From positions 7,534,328-7,598,327 of the forward strand of contig NC_037256.1 in the NCBI RefSeq assembly GCF_000002425.4: DNA of 64,000 bases, in the 5' to 3' direction. This stretch comes from Physcomitrium patens (Eukaryota > Streptophyta > Bryopsida > Funariales > Funariaceae). Numbering within the stretch: the stretch's first letter is position 1; every line of letters starts with the position of its first letter. This document shows, in pieces, positions 24,551-38,060 of this stretch. Made by a program: the position numbers and the translations under genes. The notes under the pieces are model-generated. The model did not search any database. It was given only the letters and a program-made list of their open reading frames with translations, and had not been told where the DNA came from.

Positions 24551-25480
24551 CGCACCCGAATCCCACTCACCTCCAATCGCAACACGCGAATGCAAGTGGC
24601 ACTAAAATGGGAGGAGAGAGCAGAGGTAGTGCCGCGGAGGTTCCAAGACTAACCGAGGGGCGTTATCCACAATCAGCCCTCCCCTGCCCTGCCCTGCTTT
24701 TCCTGCCTGCCTGTCGCAGCTCTGATGCTTCCCAGATTCCCAGACAGCGCGTGGGAGGTGGGGGACTATGGAATCAGCAGCTGCCCCGGTCCAGTTCCAT
24801 TCCAAGCGGCGAGGAAGCCAGCAAAGGGAAAGAAACAAACGAGAAGAACTTCGAAGTCACGGAGTGGAAGAAATAGCAGGCTGGCAGTCTTCCCTACGAC
24901 TACTACGACTATTACTACCACTGCTCATCTCCAGATTCCCGAGACACCTGCTGCTCCATTGCTCCTCCATTCTTGCTTCCCCTTTTCCCCTCCTTCACTC
25001 CGGACCCACGAGGATCCGGGTCCCGAAGAGCGGGGAGGCATCCTCCTCTCCTCGCGGCTGCTTCACAAGCCCCACCTGACATGCACTCCGGAGATCGATC
25101 CCTGGATGGATGCGTGGATGTCTGCGTGAGTGGGTGAATGGATGCATGACGTCGGCATTCCAGCAAGCCGATTTGGATAAAAAGACAGGGACGGCGATAG
25201 GGCCCCACTGGGTGGGCACTCTTGCGTGGGGTTGTGTTGTGTTGTCATTCTGTTTTCGTACTTGGGGTGCTTTCATGCTCTTCTGGGTTCGATGTCTTCT
25301 CATGGGATTCTTGTTGCTTGATTCACTCTCTTCTTTCCAGAAAATCAATGTGGGCTTGTAGGAAAAACTTGTTCTGTTGTGTGTGTCTGTGTGTGTGTGT
25401 TGTTTTTTTTTCTTTTATCTCTTATCTCTCGCTCTCTAGCCCCCCCCCCCCCCCCCCACATGTACCCTCTGCATGAATTG
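24551..25480. promoter_or_regulatory. Upstream region of the xylulose kinase gene
   Basis: GC-rich to CT-rich sequence directly upstream of the kinase start, probably its 5' UTR and promoter. It contains CCCTGCCCTGCC-type repeats (about 24680-24715), a TG-rich run (25380-25402) and a 17-base C run (25441-25457). Overlapping open frames on both strands reflect the GC content and have no recognisable family content. No promoter element can be placed with certainty. Confidence 0.4.
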
Positions 25481-28087
25481 ATGTGGGAACTCTATCATTG
25501 ACTTATCTTTTTATTCTCTATAAAATGTTCGCCAACTTATTCTTCTGGTCTAACGCCACCGCTTGGGAATATTTTATGATAATTATTTCTAAAAAAGGTA
25601 CTTCTTCTATAGCCTTTTTGAAACTTCTGTTTTCTATTAGAATCTTTAAAAATGAATTCCATAGAATTTTAGAACCTTTTACGATCTTCAGCACATTCTA
25701 TTAAAAGTTTCATGGAATTAAGATCTCAAAGTACAAATGAGATCTAAAATGGAAATATACCCAAATCATGCTAACACAATTTATGCAGCAATCTATGTAT
25801 GATGTTTTTATTCCTAGTGACGGTGGTTTAGATCCATTTGGTTTTTGATTTGAGTATCTTATTTTTTATTTATTTGGATTCTTGTATCATAAAACATATA
25901 TAAAGATTTTTTTAAATTTACCTTTTCAAAACCATAATTACTATATTGTATCAAAATAATTTAAATTCTCTCTTTAATAATAAAGCTACCTTCACCAACA
26001 AAGCTTTTTATGCATATATGTAAGAAATTCACTTTAAAATCGCATAATTCTAAAATGACACATAAATACATTGCATGTATTTTAAAAGATGCATATTCAT
26101 TTAATTTTTTTGGTTTGATAATGTCGTTCTATTTTTTTATATAATTTTTCTTTTAAGTATATAATTTTAAGAACTGAAATATAATTTTTAATAATTAAAA
26201 ATATGTATTTTTTTGTAAAAATTATATTTTGATTTTATATATATGAACATATAATGAAATATTTAAATTATTTGATTTACTTTATTTAAATTAATTATTT
26301 TTTTAAATGTATAATTCAAATATGTCTAATTTTAAAACTCATATCAAACATACTATATATATAATATTTAATTAATAATCTAATTAATATTAGTATTATA
26401 AAATTGATAATAAAATAAGGTATTTTTAAACTCAATTTTTACTTGTATACATATTTTTCATTACTACATTTAAAAAGGACGAGCTATTAGATATTTTTCA
26501 ACTTACATTTTATTAAAATAAACATAACAGAACAAGATGATTTATTCAAGTACTACATTAAATACAAAATAGAATATAATTCTTAAATATTCAATGAATT
26601 TCAGCCAACTTCTAAATTTACATTATAAAATTTTAAAGCATTGATTTGAGTTGAACTAAAATATCAAATAAGTATATAAATATATAAATAACCTTATCAA
26701 ACATATTTTGCAATTACAAAAAAAAATTACAAGTAATATTAATCAAATTTGATACTTACTGTTGCATGACAATCACTAATGATTACATGCATACATATGT
26801 TGTTATTGGAATCTGTATTAATAGAGGGCATTTCTCCTTATAAAAATCATGAAATGTATGTATGTCTATAAATTCTCATGTCAAATTTTATGTTTTTTAT
26901 TTTTATTTTTAGATCCGAGCCTTTATTTTATTTAATGTTTTAACCATTCATTATTTTTTTACATTTTTTTCTCTTACATTTTAAGTTGTGTTTTTCATTC
27001 TTAATTACTTCGTAGATGAACTTCTTTAGAGATTCAAGACAAATCAGGGACCTGGTGATGTTCAAAGAGCCTCAATGAAATATTGTATCTATGTTTGAAA
27101 GCATTCAAATTTATCACGTCAACTTCTTAAATGTTGGTAGGAGCTTCTAATATTGTTTAACTTTTGAAATCTTAAAAATATGACTGGTCTTAAGAATAAG
27201 CTTAATTTTTAAAGATGATTCACTTCAAGTGTATTTGCTTTAGATACTTTATCTTCATATTTTTAATTGTTAGACAACAACTCATTCCAATATCTAAAAT
27301 CAAGTTTTAGAAAGTTAAAAAACTTGATAATATGGAGGGGTGTAGAAGATATAATTCTTTTATGTTGTGATTAAAATTGGGACGAAAAACAACTTTAATT
27401 ATGCTAGAAATCTATTAACAGAATAATTCTCGTTCTGTGGCTTCACTGTCTTAATGTTAACAGTCAGTGTGTCAATGCCTCAATTTCGTGGATTGTTGCC
27501 ATCACATCCACCTGATATTGGTTAGTCTATAATTTCACAATTCAACTAATCACATTGAAGTTTAGTATTGTAATTTTTTAATTACAAAATTAGTAACTTA
27601 AATAATATTCTTGAAAAAGAAGTATTTAATGTTTCTTTATTAATTTTGATTAATATTGCTTGTAATTGCATTTTAATCATTGTATTTATATCTATATCTA
27701 TATGTATATACTTATTAATAGACTTATTATTAATATGGATGATTTGTATATTTGGTGTATTAGTAGAATTAGTTGTTTGCCTTTGAATTCTCAAAACAAC
27801 CACATTTATACAATGATATCATACAATCATTTCTACTATATATATATATATATATTCATATCTTAATAACAAATCTTCCTTATATTAAGTTATACAATAA
27901 TTGTGATAGATTACCAAAATAACGCCTCTTTTTTAGGGAATAAATATTTCACAATGATTGCAACATTACTTTCAAGAGCAAAAAGTACACCTCATGAAAA
28001 TACACATACTGTTAAAAGTTTATTAACTACACATCAACCAATTACATCTTTTAATTCTATTGTATACAACCAATACATAGTACAAAT

Positions 28088-28124
<37 letters not shown>

Positions 28125-28480
28125 ACATGGTTTAAATTATCATCAACATATGAGATAAGACACTTTATTCAAATCAATGTCAAAACTTGGACTATATTAT
28201 TTTTATCTTTTTTAATGTTTTCATGTAAATTTCACTTATTGGGTTTAGGGAAATAATGTTGGATTTGTATTCAAAAAATTAAAATACATTAAGATAAAAG
28301 TATTAATGTGAAGAGAAGATAGTAAAAATAACACAATCAGAAAAACATAAAAAATCTATGTCAAAATACGATTGTACCGTCTACCAATGTCATGTGTAGT
28401 TTTAGATATTACCATCTTAAATTCACTTAACTTGTGAAATAACCACTTAAAGTTCTGTAGATGATAAAATAATACAAGAT
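25481..28480. other. AT-rich intergenic stretch, no gene seen
   Basis: Three kilobases of AT-rich sequence with a poly-A run (about 28090-28122) and small AT repeats (27840-27856). No coding region, no LTR ends and no recognisable transposon protein were found. Confidence 0.5.
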
Positions 28481-28987
28481 ATTTCAATTAAGATTTTAAT
28501 AATGCATTTAAAAAATATATATGAAACTCTTTGAAATAACAATGTGGATATTCCACACCTTCCAAAAAAACAAAAAACAAAAACAAAAAAGGGTGGCGTT
28601 GGCTACATTTTGACTGATATGGCAAGGTTGGCAACATTTCATCTTTTCCGCACAAAAAACACATAAATGATTGTGGAGTTGAATTCCCCAATTTGTTGCA
28701 CACGCTACTTCCAAACCACAAGCCCATGATTGCGTAATTGAAAGTGTCTGTAACCCGGACAGGGAGACGTTATTCTACATGAAATGTCCACGCTCAGCAA
28801 AGAACGATTAGTTATTGCAATTGAATACAAAGCGAGAAGACCACATGGAGAAGCTACTTCGTTCAGAATGGTCACCCACGCAATGAGAAAAAGGTATGTT
28901 GAAGATGAACAAAACAATCAGTTTCACAATCAGAAGTTAAATTAGAAACATACTATCTAGACATATTGCAAGTACTACGAGTGTCGT
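28481..28987. other. Downstream region of the PPD4-like gene
   Basis: Mixed composition, rising in GC from about 28590. It is probably 3' UTR of the minus-strand gene plus spacer. Short open frames carry no family signature. Confidence 0.35.
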
Positions 28988-31342
28988 TTATGCCGAGAAT
29001 GACTCCAGAACAGTTCTAAGCAGGTCTTGTGACGAGGCCCACTGTTTATCACTAGCACTCACAACAAATAAGAGGACAACATTACCACTTGCTGTTGCAG
29101 CCGCTAAATTGTGTGCACCTGTCAATGCAAAAGGCGTCTCCAGTTGATAATTGTAGTACTGCACAAAAACATGACCACAGTATGATGTAAGAAAGTGGCC
29201 AGTCCTACAAATGAATCTATACAAGTGCTTGGTCAATTATAAAAATGTCTATACTCATGCAGAACTCCTAAATAAGACTCGTAATGCGCCGAAGTCTGCA
29301 CACGGATCTTTTTATGTAGGACATGCATCAAAAAGCTTAGGATTCAAATATAGAAAATGTTACTGGGAAGACGAAGCAAAAATTATTGATTTAAAGATAC
29401 TGTAAAGCAGGTGAGCTTTCTTGTGCAGGATACTGACATATGGGTAGCACTCGACTGAGAATCTGTCGCACAAACCCTTCTGAGCTCTGTCCAACAAATT
29501 CCAACTTCTACTGAGATCTAATCAGAGTAGCAATCTTTGAAGCATGTTTTTTAAGTTTTTAATAATTTTTACTAATTTTAATGGTGTTTACTAATAGATC
29601 TTGCATGCTGTATATCATATATTCTAGAGCACTCACTACCAAGTATAAAATTTACATAATTTAGTGTTGTCTCGAGATCTTTCCTTATCTATGCGTGTTC
29701 AAAAAGAGGATCATAAACGGCTGATTTTGAAATTTGGGTTTCTGGTCTCTTAGGGTCATTTTAGGTTAATTAAGGTCCAAAATAAATCCCCAAACTACTC
29801 GCCATTGGGAGAAAAGAATAGATGTACATGGGATATTTGAGCTCAGGCGTATGTATGCATCCAAAAAAAATCAGTTTATTTACAGATCTGAAGGGTATTT
29901 GAATGTAAATTTACGAACTGCTACTAAACTCCTGCTAGCATCATTTAAAACCTTGACACCTCTAAGCGAATCAAGTTCTTCACCGAGTCATAGTCATGCT
30001 GAGTTATGACAAGCTTCAACATGGGGAAGCATGCAGAAGACTTGAACCAGTTCAGAATTTAGTTTTATATGAAGTAGTTATTCCAGGTGTCAGTCATCCT
30101 CAAACAAAAGCGAAACATTCCGGTTCAGATAGCGATACAAATAGACTACCGCTAATCTTGAAATCATTGGTGAACTTACAGTAAGATCGCCTTTCTTTTC
30201 GACGCTAGTCTCCAGCACCTCATCAGGGTCAAAGCTGTTGCCAGTCACAAACGGGCCTAAGGCAGAAATAATCTTTTCAGGGGGGCCAATCTCCTCAATA
30301 CTGGCGTTAGCCTTGTTTGTAAGACGGACCATAGGAGATACGACCACTTGTACAGTTCCTTCTTTGGCATTTTCGAATTTGACCTCCACCCATGGTTCTG
30401 CGCATTTAGGCTGACAATAATTTCCAGAAAGAATGTTGGCTACTCTTACTGGTTTCCATGCTGGGGGTAGAATGAATTTATACGGTTTCACGTTCCCTGT
30501 TATGTATGCACACACCGTCAACAAGTGAAAAACATAGACAGAAACCTTTGAAACGTCATCAAATGGGGCTGATCTAATCAGAGTAGCAATCTTTGAAGCG
30601 AGGAAGACTAAACGGGGTGGAAACTTGGCAATACAGTAAACACCCGAAAGTCATTTCATTCCCTCCAACTCCAACCATAGTGCCTCCCATACTTTTCAGA
30701 AAGGGAATTAATGCGACATTTTTGAACAATTACTTACTGATGTAGTATAGGATATCTGCACCGTTCAAATTGAGACCTCGTAACCCCCAAAACATACAAT
30801 GCTCCTCTTGGATTGGACTTTGCACATCATTCAAGGTTGACCGAATTGAGAAAGCCATTTCCAGAATGTTGTTCTTACATAACTTGAAATTTATGGTGTA
30901 AAAGACCCATATGAGAATTGCGAAATTCAAATTTTAGGATTCCAGACCCAGAAATGAAGAAGGAATAGGGTCCGAGTTACTGACCAGCTCGAAGAGCGGG
31001 AGTGTCTTTGGGACTAGCCACGAATTGCACGTAATTAGGATTTCCCTCTGCAGGTGGCAAAAACGCTCCTACTTCCACTTGCGTGTACGCCTCAGCGCTG
31101 TTGCCTACACCCAGTATCAAACTCGAGGCCACCCCACCGAGAAGCAGCTCTCGCCTGCCAATCGTTACCACCTCTCGGCTGTCGGGAGATGACAGGGATT
31201 GCGCAGTGCATAGCTGAGAAGTGGATTGATTATTGGATAATGAACAGGAAACTGCGGGGTTGGAAGAGGAAGAGAACGAGAACCGGCCGAGGGAGGAAGA
31301 GCTTGGCCACAGCGGTTTGCTGCTGGTGCTGCACGACGCCAT
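28988..31342 (-). CDS. PPD4: PsbP-domain thylakoid lumen protein, PPD4-like, 3 exons, 281 aa
   Basis: Member of the PsbP-domain family related to the photosystem II extrinsic subunit; exact function not established. Exons: 30985-31342, 30180-30496 and 28988-29158, with GT-AG introns of 488 and 1021 bases; 846 bases, in frame. The Ser-rich first 55 residues fit a chloroplast transit peptide. GRRELLLGG with a twin arginine at residues 63-64, a hydrophobic stretch and an AEA cleavage site near residue 85 indicate thylakoid lumen import, probably by the Tat route. The mature domain has VASPKDTPALRAGNVKPYKF, SGNYCQPKCAEPW, VVSPMVRLTNKAN, LGPFVTGNSFD and a C-terminal VVSASDKQWASSQDLL block, closest in my memory to Arabidopsis PPD4. 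The start at 31342 has a strong context (GCCATGGCG); an in-frame ATG at 31372 would add 10 residues. Confidence 0.9.
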
Positions 31343-32216
31343 GGCTGATGCTGCCGCTGGAATGCACGGCATTTTCTACACAATAACAAGACAATCAGAG
31401 GAATTGCTACTATCGAAGCGTCGGATATGTCTGTGTCGCAAAACTAGAGAGGAACCCGAATTGGAAGCAGGGAGACTAAGATCTTTCTCTTCCATGGAGA
31501 TTTAGAGATGATAATCAATGGAGAGAGATGGAGGAACTCATCTGCACACGCACATCCACAGTCTGGATTATCATATCCACTGCTGACAACCGGGCTGAGA
31601 ACTAGGCCGCATTATATCCGTCGCTGTCAAAGCGTTGTCCACCTTGCACAGAAGCTTGGATTTAGCACTCGCTGGTTGCGGCTTGTGGCGTCCGTCGAAA
31701 AGGCCAAATTATCATCGATTGTATCTCACTAAAGTTTCAAACTATCAATGGATTTCATCGTAATAATTTCAGATCCTTGTCGACGTGGTCGATTGGGTCT
31801 AGACTCCAAACTCTGGTCCATCTCATTATGTAGGCAAGGATGAGTGAGCCTTAGTACTAATATAAGCATTCTTCGTTAACGCCGTAACGAAGGTTGCGGA
31901 AGGAAATGCTTCACCATCTTCTAAGTGTCGATCCTTTGTTGTTTCACGCTTACCGCAAGACTGGGCATTATGAATATCTCCAATGACGTAGAAACTGACC
32001 GAGTTTGCGACACCTCATCATACCAAAATTCACAACTAAAGCCATGATGAAATGCTCTTCTATCGTGGAACATCAATCGTATTGAGAGTATACTTGGACA
32101 AATTTCAATCCAAGAATACATGCTTTCCAGTCCCAATTTCTGCTTGTTTGTAATGGAAGCGAATAGTGCATTCCTTCACAACTGAACTCCATATCTTACG
32201 CATCTACAGAACGTCG

Positions 32217-32254
<38 letters not shown>

Positions 32255-32668
32255 AACAATAGCAACAGTTTATACCTCCTACGAGTTTCGAGAGCTTAAA
32301 GGTTAACTACCCAGCAAAATGTTCGTGAAATACTTCTCCAATGCGGATCAGTTCATTTAGGATCGAATGCGTCGTTTATACAAACAAAAGCCAAAATGGG
32401 GGGCAATAAATTGCAAGGCACTGAGTCATCATTTCTAGCATTCGTTCCAGTTGTGTGAACGTTAGTCGTACTGCTTTCACCAACAACAAATCCAAATGAT
32501 AACAAAATTCTTCAAACAGAGGATCTCAATATGGCACAGTCAAGTGCCAAGCTTGCCGTCACAAACCACTACAACAAATCTGCGAAACTACATAAACCTG
32601 GAGGAAATAGTTAAAGGTCAAGTTCAAATCCAAATCTCAGCACGCATGTCTAACGATGTATTCACCTT
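31343..32668. other. Spacer between the PPD4-like gene and the unknown gene
   Basis: Contains the 5' UTR and promoter of the PPD4-like gene on its left side and the 3' region of the next minus-strand gene on its right. A 26-base A run lies at 32220-32245. Open frames such as 31508-31732 (+) have no recognisable content. Confidence 0.4.
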
Positions 32669-33130
32669 CTAAAGGTAATTGGTTCTATTTGCTCTCCTCT
32701 CTATATTATTGATAATCCCGGTAAGACCAAAAGAAGGTCGATCTAAGAAATTCTCGTACATTGATTCTGTCTTAAGTAGAGGCTCGAAATAATTTCCATA
32801 CACGTACTCCGGAACGTACATCATTTCCTCTTCATTGAAAAAAATAATGTGACCTTGCCATTCCCACGTTCTGTACTCCCCGCTCGACTTCACGTCGTAA
32901 AATACACAGACTTGGTGATCTCCCACCTCAACAGAATTTCCACTATTTGGCTGCAGGCTCTCCCAGTTTCCACTTGTGATAATTTCTATAATCTTATCCG
33001 ATAATGCGGAGGTTTCACGCTGAAGATCTGATCGCATAACAGGCCCGCTCGTTTCTGCAGCAGCTGCAATCCCAACCGCTGTTTCCACCTCGTTAACATC
33101 TTCTAATTCAAGACCAGTAGGCCGACCCAT
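32669..33130 (-). CDS. Conserved-looking plant protein of unknown function, 153 aa
   Basis: Single-exon frame from the ATG at 33130 (context TCAACATGGG) to a TAA. I do not recognise a named family. An acidic, Ala-rich N-terminus (about residues 1-35) precedes a compact, likely folded part. This contains a helix-like stretch with IIEIITSGNWESLQP, a strand-rich segment DHQVCVFYDV, then RTWEWQGHIIFF and a Tyr-rich segment YVPEYVYGNYFEPL. No signal peptide or transmembrane segment is seen. The spacing of Trp and Tyr residues looks like a small beta domain. The open frame extends eight codons upstream without an ATG. Codon use and composition match the neighbouring real genes, which supports it being expressed. 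It lies in the same orientation as the PPD4-like gene about 1.3 kb away. Confidence 0.7.
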   Translation of the reverse strand: MGRPTGLELEDVNEVETAVGIAAAAETSGPVMRSDLQRETSALSDKIIEIITSGNWESLQPNSGNSVEVGDHQVCVFYDVKSSGEYRTWEWQGHIIFFNEEEMMYVPEYVYGNYFEPLLKTESMYENFLDRPSFGLTGIINNIERRANRTNYL

Positions 33131-33830
33131 GTTGAACCCACGCAGCCACCACACAGTTCTCCACCGACAATACCACTCGTCTCAATAAATCGCTCTTTCC
33201 TACAACACAAGTTCATTGCATTTAGTCCCTTCCCTGGGAACACACTGCTTTCGGGCTTTCAAGTGATCAAACCCAACATTTCTAATCAACATCGAGATTA
33301 CTCCACACCATGGAATTAAAAATTCTTCAGAATCAAAGCCCCTGTCTAGCAGACTCACGGAATTCCTAACCACACTCCGGGGAACACGAAAACCAAGGGC
33401 TCAGGGCAGTGAAACCACTTGTTCAATAGGATCCAAGCATTTGGCTGGGGCAGACTCCGACAACCACAAAAACCTCCTCGCAAACCAACAACAAAACCCT
33501 AAATTACAGAGAGACACCGCTTCAGAAACAGAGTGGCGTCATGGAATCGCACTTGAGAAAACAATTCGCAGGCAGCGCCAATTCACATCGGGTGTCCGGA
33601 TCGCATCCGCGAAGACGACAACGACAACGATTGCTCAATCTGCGAATGGCCCAAAACGAAGGCGACGCTGCTTCGGTATACAACATAACCAAGCTGAAGT
33701 GTTCCCTCTTATCTAGGGTTTTACGACGACCGCCTGCAGTCGATCGAGCCCACTTCTGTGGACCGGCTTCCCCGCTCACTCCTTGCATCCCAAGGTGTCC
33801 GTGGAGAACGTGGTGGTTGCTATTATAAAG
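33131..33830. promoter_or_regulatory. Upstream region of the unknown gene
   Basis: Balanced-composition sequence upstream of the 33130 start, probably 5' UTR and promoter. Several overlapping short open frames on both strands (33441-33828) show no family content. Confidence 0.4.
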
Positions 33831-35735
33831 TCTCGTCCTAATGCAAATCCACTATTGTATTCTTCTTTTATTGAAATTTGCTGGATTTTGAAAATTGCCG
33901 CAAATAGCTTCTGTTTGATGAAGATATGGGAATTTTTAGTAGGAATTGGTTTTGTTAAGATTTTAACGTTGTTGGTCATCACCACAATAAATGTTTGGTG
34001 TTATTTTGGATTTATAAAGTTGTGAAAAACTTAAAATAACCAGATTGAAAAAATTTTAACTTTTTATTAGGACATACATAGAATTTCGTTTTTGGAGATT
34101 TTAACATTTTAAAACATATTTGGATTTTTTTTCTTTTTAAATAGTAGAGAAAGCATGCATTTAAATGATAATTGTAATCATAATATGAATAAACATAAAA
34201 TTTCTAACCAAAATCAACAATTTTATAAGCATAAGCATTCTTTAAAAAATATCAAAAGTCAGCACAAATATTTTTTTAAATTATATTTATTATTATTGTA
34301 ATTAATGAACATTAATAAATTTTATTTATAATATTTTTGTATGTTATACAATAATTTTCTTAGTTCATCCTTCAGAAGATGCTTAGGCTAATGGATGGAT
34401 CTTTGCTACCAATTATAATCTCCTATATTAAGATTTTTAGACCATTAGTTACTTTGATTTTTATTAATAAATTTGCAAGTATTTTTACAAACATGTTTAT
34501 TATTTCAATTAAAATCATCTCAAAAAATAAACTTTTGATTTGAACACATATGTCCCATATCCAAATTTGGCTAAAAACTAATGTCATGTTCTAAAACAAT
34601 TGTAGCTTTTATATCTAGATTTTATACATTAACTTCTAAAAGATAAAATGATTTGGTTAAAAAATAAGAAAAGTAATAGCTTTTATTTGTTATTATATAT
34701 ACAATAAATTGAGTTTAATTATGAGACATTTAATAACTTAAAGTATTATTATTTAATCTTAGTTTACGTTTTTATTTACATCTTTTCGTATTTAGGACCA
34801 TATCAGCTAAATATGATGTTTTTTTATTCATATTTATCTAATTTCTATTTTTTTAAGAAAATTAAAATTTTTAACTTCTTTTGTTTTCTTCTTTTATTAA
34901 GAATATTAATTTGTTAAGTTATTGCTTACAATAATAATATTAATAAATTTAGATAAAAATGAAATAATTTTATATTATATTAAAAAATATGTTAACCTAA
35001 ATTATTAATTTAAATAATGATTTTATATTTTATTAATCATGGATTTATAATAAATAAGATTTGAAAATATTTTGAAACCTTTTGAATCTTTTAAAATCTT
35101 TTAAGAATATATATAGTAATTCAAAATATTGTTATAATATTTTAAAATTTAATTTAGCTTATATGTATATTTTAAATAGGATAATAAATAGGTACTTAGT
35201 CTAATAAATAAAGTTATTAGTATGTAGTTTAAGAGTCTTTGTTGTAGAGTATTTTTTTACAAATAAGTTTGTTGAGGAAGAATTCTCTAAATATGTATGT
35301 GAGGCTCATTTGATGCAATTTCTTGTTATTCATTGCAATTACTTTTGCAACTTCTATTCTTATTCATTGTTGTACCACTTCACTTATTGCTGCATTTGTT
35401 TTTTTGTTTTATTTTTTGTTTTTTTACTTTTTAAGGCGTTGCTACAATCTTTTGCATACATTTCTATTTATCTTTAGTGATCTTATATTAGTGCCAAATT
35501 TACTTGAACCATCACATTGTTACCATAGAATTGTGCCATAAGATAAAAAAAATGTAGCTACATAAGTATTAGAATAAATTTTTTTAATGCTTAAAATATT
35601 AGTTTTGCAATAATTGCTTATATTTACAAATATTTTGATATTAAATGGAATTAAATGTAAGATCTATTTGACGTAGATTATTAATGGCTAGTAGAAAGCT
35701 ATGTATTCTAATAAGATCAAGTTAAATTGATTGGA
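33831..35735. other. AT-rich intergenic stretch, no gene seen
   Basis: Strongly AT-rich, with no recognisable protein remnants or element ends. Composition falls sharply at about 33830, marking the edge of gene island 2. Confidence 0.5.
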
Positions 35736-36098
35736 GTCAAAGACATGAATCTCAAAAAAAAAAAGAATCTCAATACACTCTTGTGTCACTCAAAAAGACT
35801 AAGAAATCATTCAAAAATGGTAATATATTAAATTAAAATAGCTATTGCCAAAGATAAAAAGACTACAAAGTCTTGAAACAAGACTAAAGACTAAAAAGGC
35901 ATTGATAAGAGTGAATAAGGCTTTATTCTTGCCTTTATATATAATACATAACTAGGAGCTATGTGGCAATGTTCTACAAGACATCCAAAACATGTTGACT
36001 TTGTAAGAAACATATTTTAAGTTACAAAGTAAGTTTTTTCTATACACCTCATATAGTTAGTTTGTTCTACAAGCTATCAATAGATGTAACACGTTATT

Positions 36099-37430
36099 GT
36101 ATTGTAATACAACTATATAGTAAAAATATAATAAAAAATAAATTTCTAATTAATATTTAATTATTTTTATTTAATAGAAATTTAAGACATTTAAACATGG
36201 ATTTTATAAAAGCCTCTTAGTTTAGTTTCTTATCTTAATGGCTAGTAGATTAAAGGTTGATTAGTAATTTTACCTTCTAGATTGTAGAATTTCTTTTAAT
36301 ACCTAAGAAAGGCCATAAATTGATAAAAATAGGATAGAAGAGATAAATAATTAATATGGTTGTTATTAGAATTAAGTTGATAGTAGGGTCGGCCTAAAAA
36401 CCCCTCTGATAGGTTGGATTGATATCTGAGGGTTGACCATTTGTCGAACAAGATCAAAATCAAATCCCTAGCAACTAAAATGGGTGCCTAGGAAAAAGTA
36501 GAGATTCATTTGTAGATTTGCAATTAGAAATTGTGAGCTAGCTTTAAGCTTATTCTAAAGGTATAAGACTTGTTTTCATAGGATTTGGAATGACTTTGTC
36601 CAAAATGAGGATTTGTGTTAGTGACTTGAGATTTATGTGGTATAATTAAGGCTAGCACTTTTGGCTAGTTCATGCAATTGGTATCACATCTATAATTCAA
36701 AATTTGAAAATACTTGACTGATTAAGTGTGTTAAGTAAGTGTAAAATTTTGTATTAATCTAATTATCCAATTGAGAGATATTTGGATTTTGATACAAGAT
36801 GGTATCAAAAATTGGCGGTTTGGGGTTAAATAGGATTTCTATGATATCTAAATATCTATTAGTTGGATCAAGGTGAAATTTGGCATAGTATTAGAAGACT
36901 TTAAGATCAAGCTACATACCACTTTTGAGTTTAAGTTAATAGTTGAAGAAAGAAAAATTACTACTAGAATATCTATATCAACTTTTAAGTTGGTGGCTAA
37001 GTAACATAAGTACAATTTTTTGGACTTTTTTTCACAATTTTTAAGTTGGATTATGTTGAAAAATTTTAAAAATATAGAAGACTTATAGTGGCTTTTGTAT
37101 GTAAAATTTTGTACAAAGTGGATAGCCAAATTAGGAATTACAATTTACCAAAGGTTACTTACTAGGGTTAGGGCTTACGAAAAAAAATCAAAATTATCTA
37201 ATTTTGAAAGTTACAAGGCAATTGGAATTTGTATATATTTGAGGTTACTAAAAAGAGTATTTTTGAGGACTTTATATTGGCTTTAAGTACTTTTGAATTA
37301 AAATTTGAATTATATTTTTTTTACATAGATGAAACCAATTAGGATTTTTTGGATATTTGTAAAACACAACTTCACCTTTCATAGCTAGATGCCTAGTGTA
37401 TTTCCAAACAAAAAAACATATATTATCACA
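36099..37430 (+). repeat. LTR-like insertion inside the 3' LTR of chromovirus C
   Basis: About 1.33 kb starting TGTATTGTAATACAACTATATAG and ending TATTATCACA. Its start resembles family N, but the interior differs: it lacks the AAATCCTAA array and carries a GGTCGGCCTAAAAACCCC segment near 36390. It interrupts LTR sequence that is contiguous in copy B (around 11475). It is possibly a diverged solo LTR. No coding content. Confidence 0.5.
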
Positions 37431-37619
37431 ATGTGGTTAATTTATTGACCAAATTTTTAACCTATTAATAAATTACAAACATGTATAAAGTCAAAATTAC
37501 ATCTATGAAGCTTCTAAGAAGCTTTCTAAAAAATAATATGAATTAATCTATTTTTATTTATTTCTATCTAATCATATAGATGATTATTGGAATAAATATT
37601 CATCTCTTGGATATTATTT

Positions 37620-38060
37620 CTTCTTTTAGGAATAAATTCCAGAAGAAGTGGTCATCATATGTTGAGAAAATCTAAGATGCAAAAAATTATATTTACTACA
37701 TCTTTTGATCTTTATTCTCTTTGAAGATGGTTGATAGGTCTTCTCAACCATCAATAGTTTTTCATACCAAGGCAAAAGGACCATCCTATTATTAAATTAT
37801 TATTGAGACCTTCATAATTTCTTTCAAATAAAATATTTGGATCACCATAAAAAAATCACTCATACCTATAATAAAATCACCAAATATTAGAAGTCTTTTC
37901 CAAGTTCATGATATCAAATACGTTGTATCTTACCATCTATTTGAAGAAGAGCATGTCATTCTTGAGGATCTTCATCTCAATTACGTAATCTTGAAGGTTG
38001 TGATAATCACGATGTCTTGTTTGATAAATCAACAAATAATAGCTTTTAAATTGAATCTAT
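37620..38060 (-). pseudogene. Extra ORF of chromovirus C
   Basis: The minus strand shows the same blocks as copy A, including YEGLNNNLIIGWSFCLGMKN, WLRRPINHL and ILDFLNI, with TAA/TAG interruptions at former Gln or Trp codons. Confidence 0.55.

Noticed and set aside
24254-24595. Xylulose kinase start at 24595
   Set aside because: The codon there is TTG on the minus strand; the first in-frame ATG is at 24550.
24602-25476. Open frames in the GC- and CT-rich upstream region
   Set aside because: They overlap each other on both strands, contain low-complexity sequence and have no family content.
32669-33154. Longer version of the unknown protein starting at 33154
   Set aside because: The codon is GTG, not a normal nuclear start; the ATG at 33130 has good context.
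33441-33828. Divergent plus-strand gene opposite the unknown protein
   Set aside because: Short overlapping frames on both strands with biased composition and no motif.
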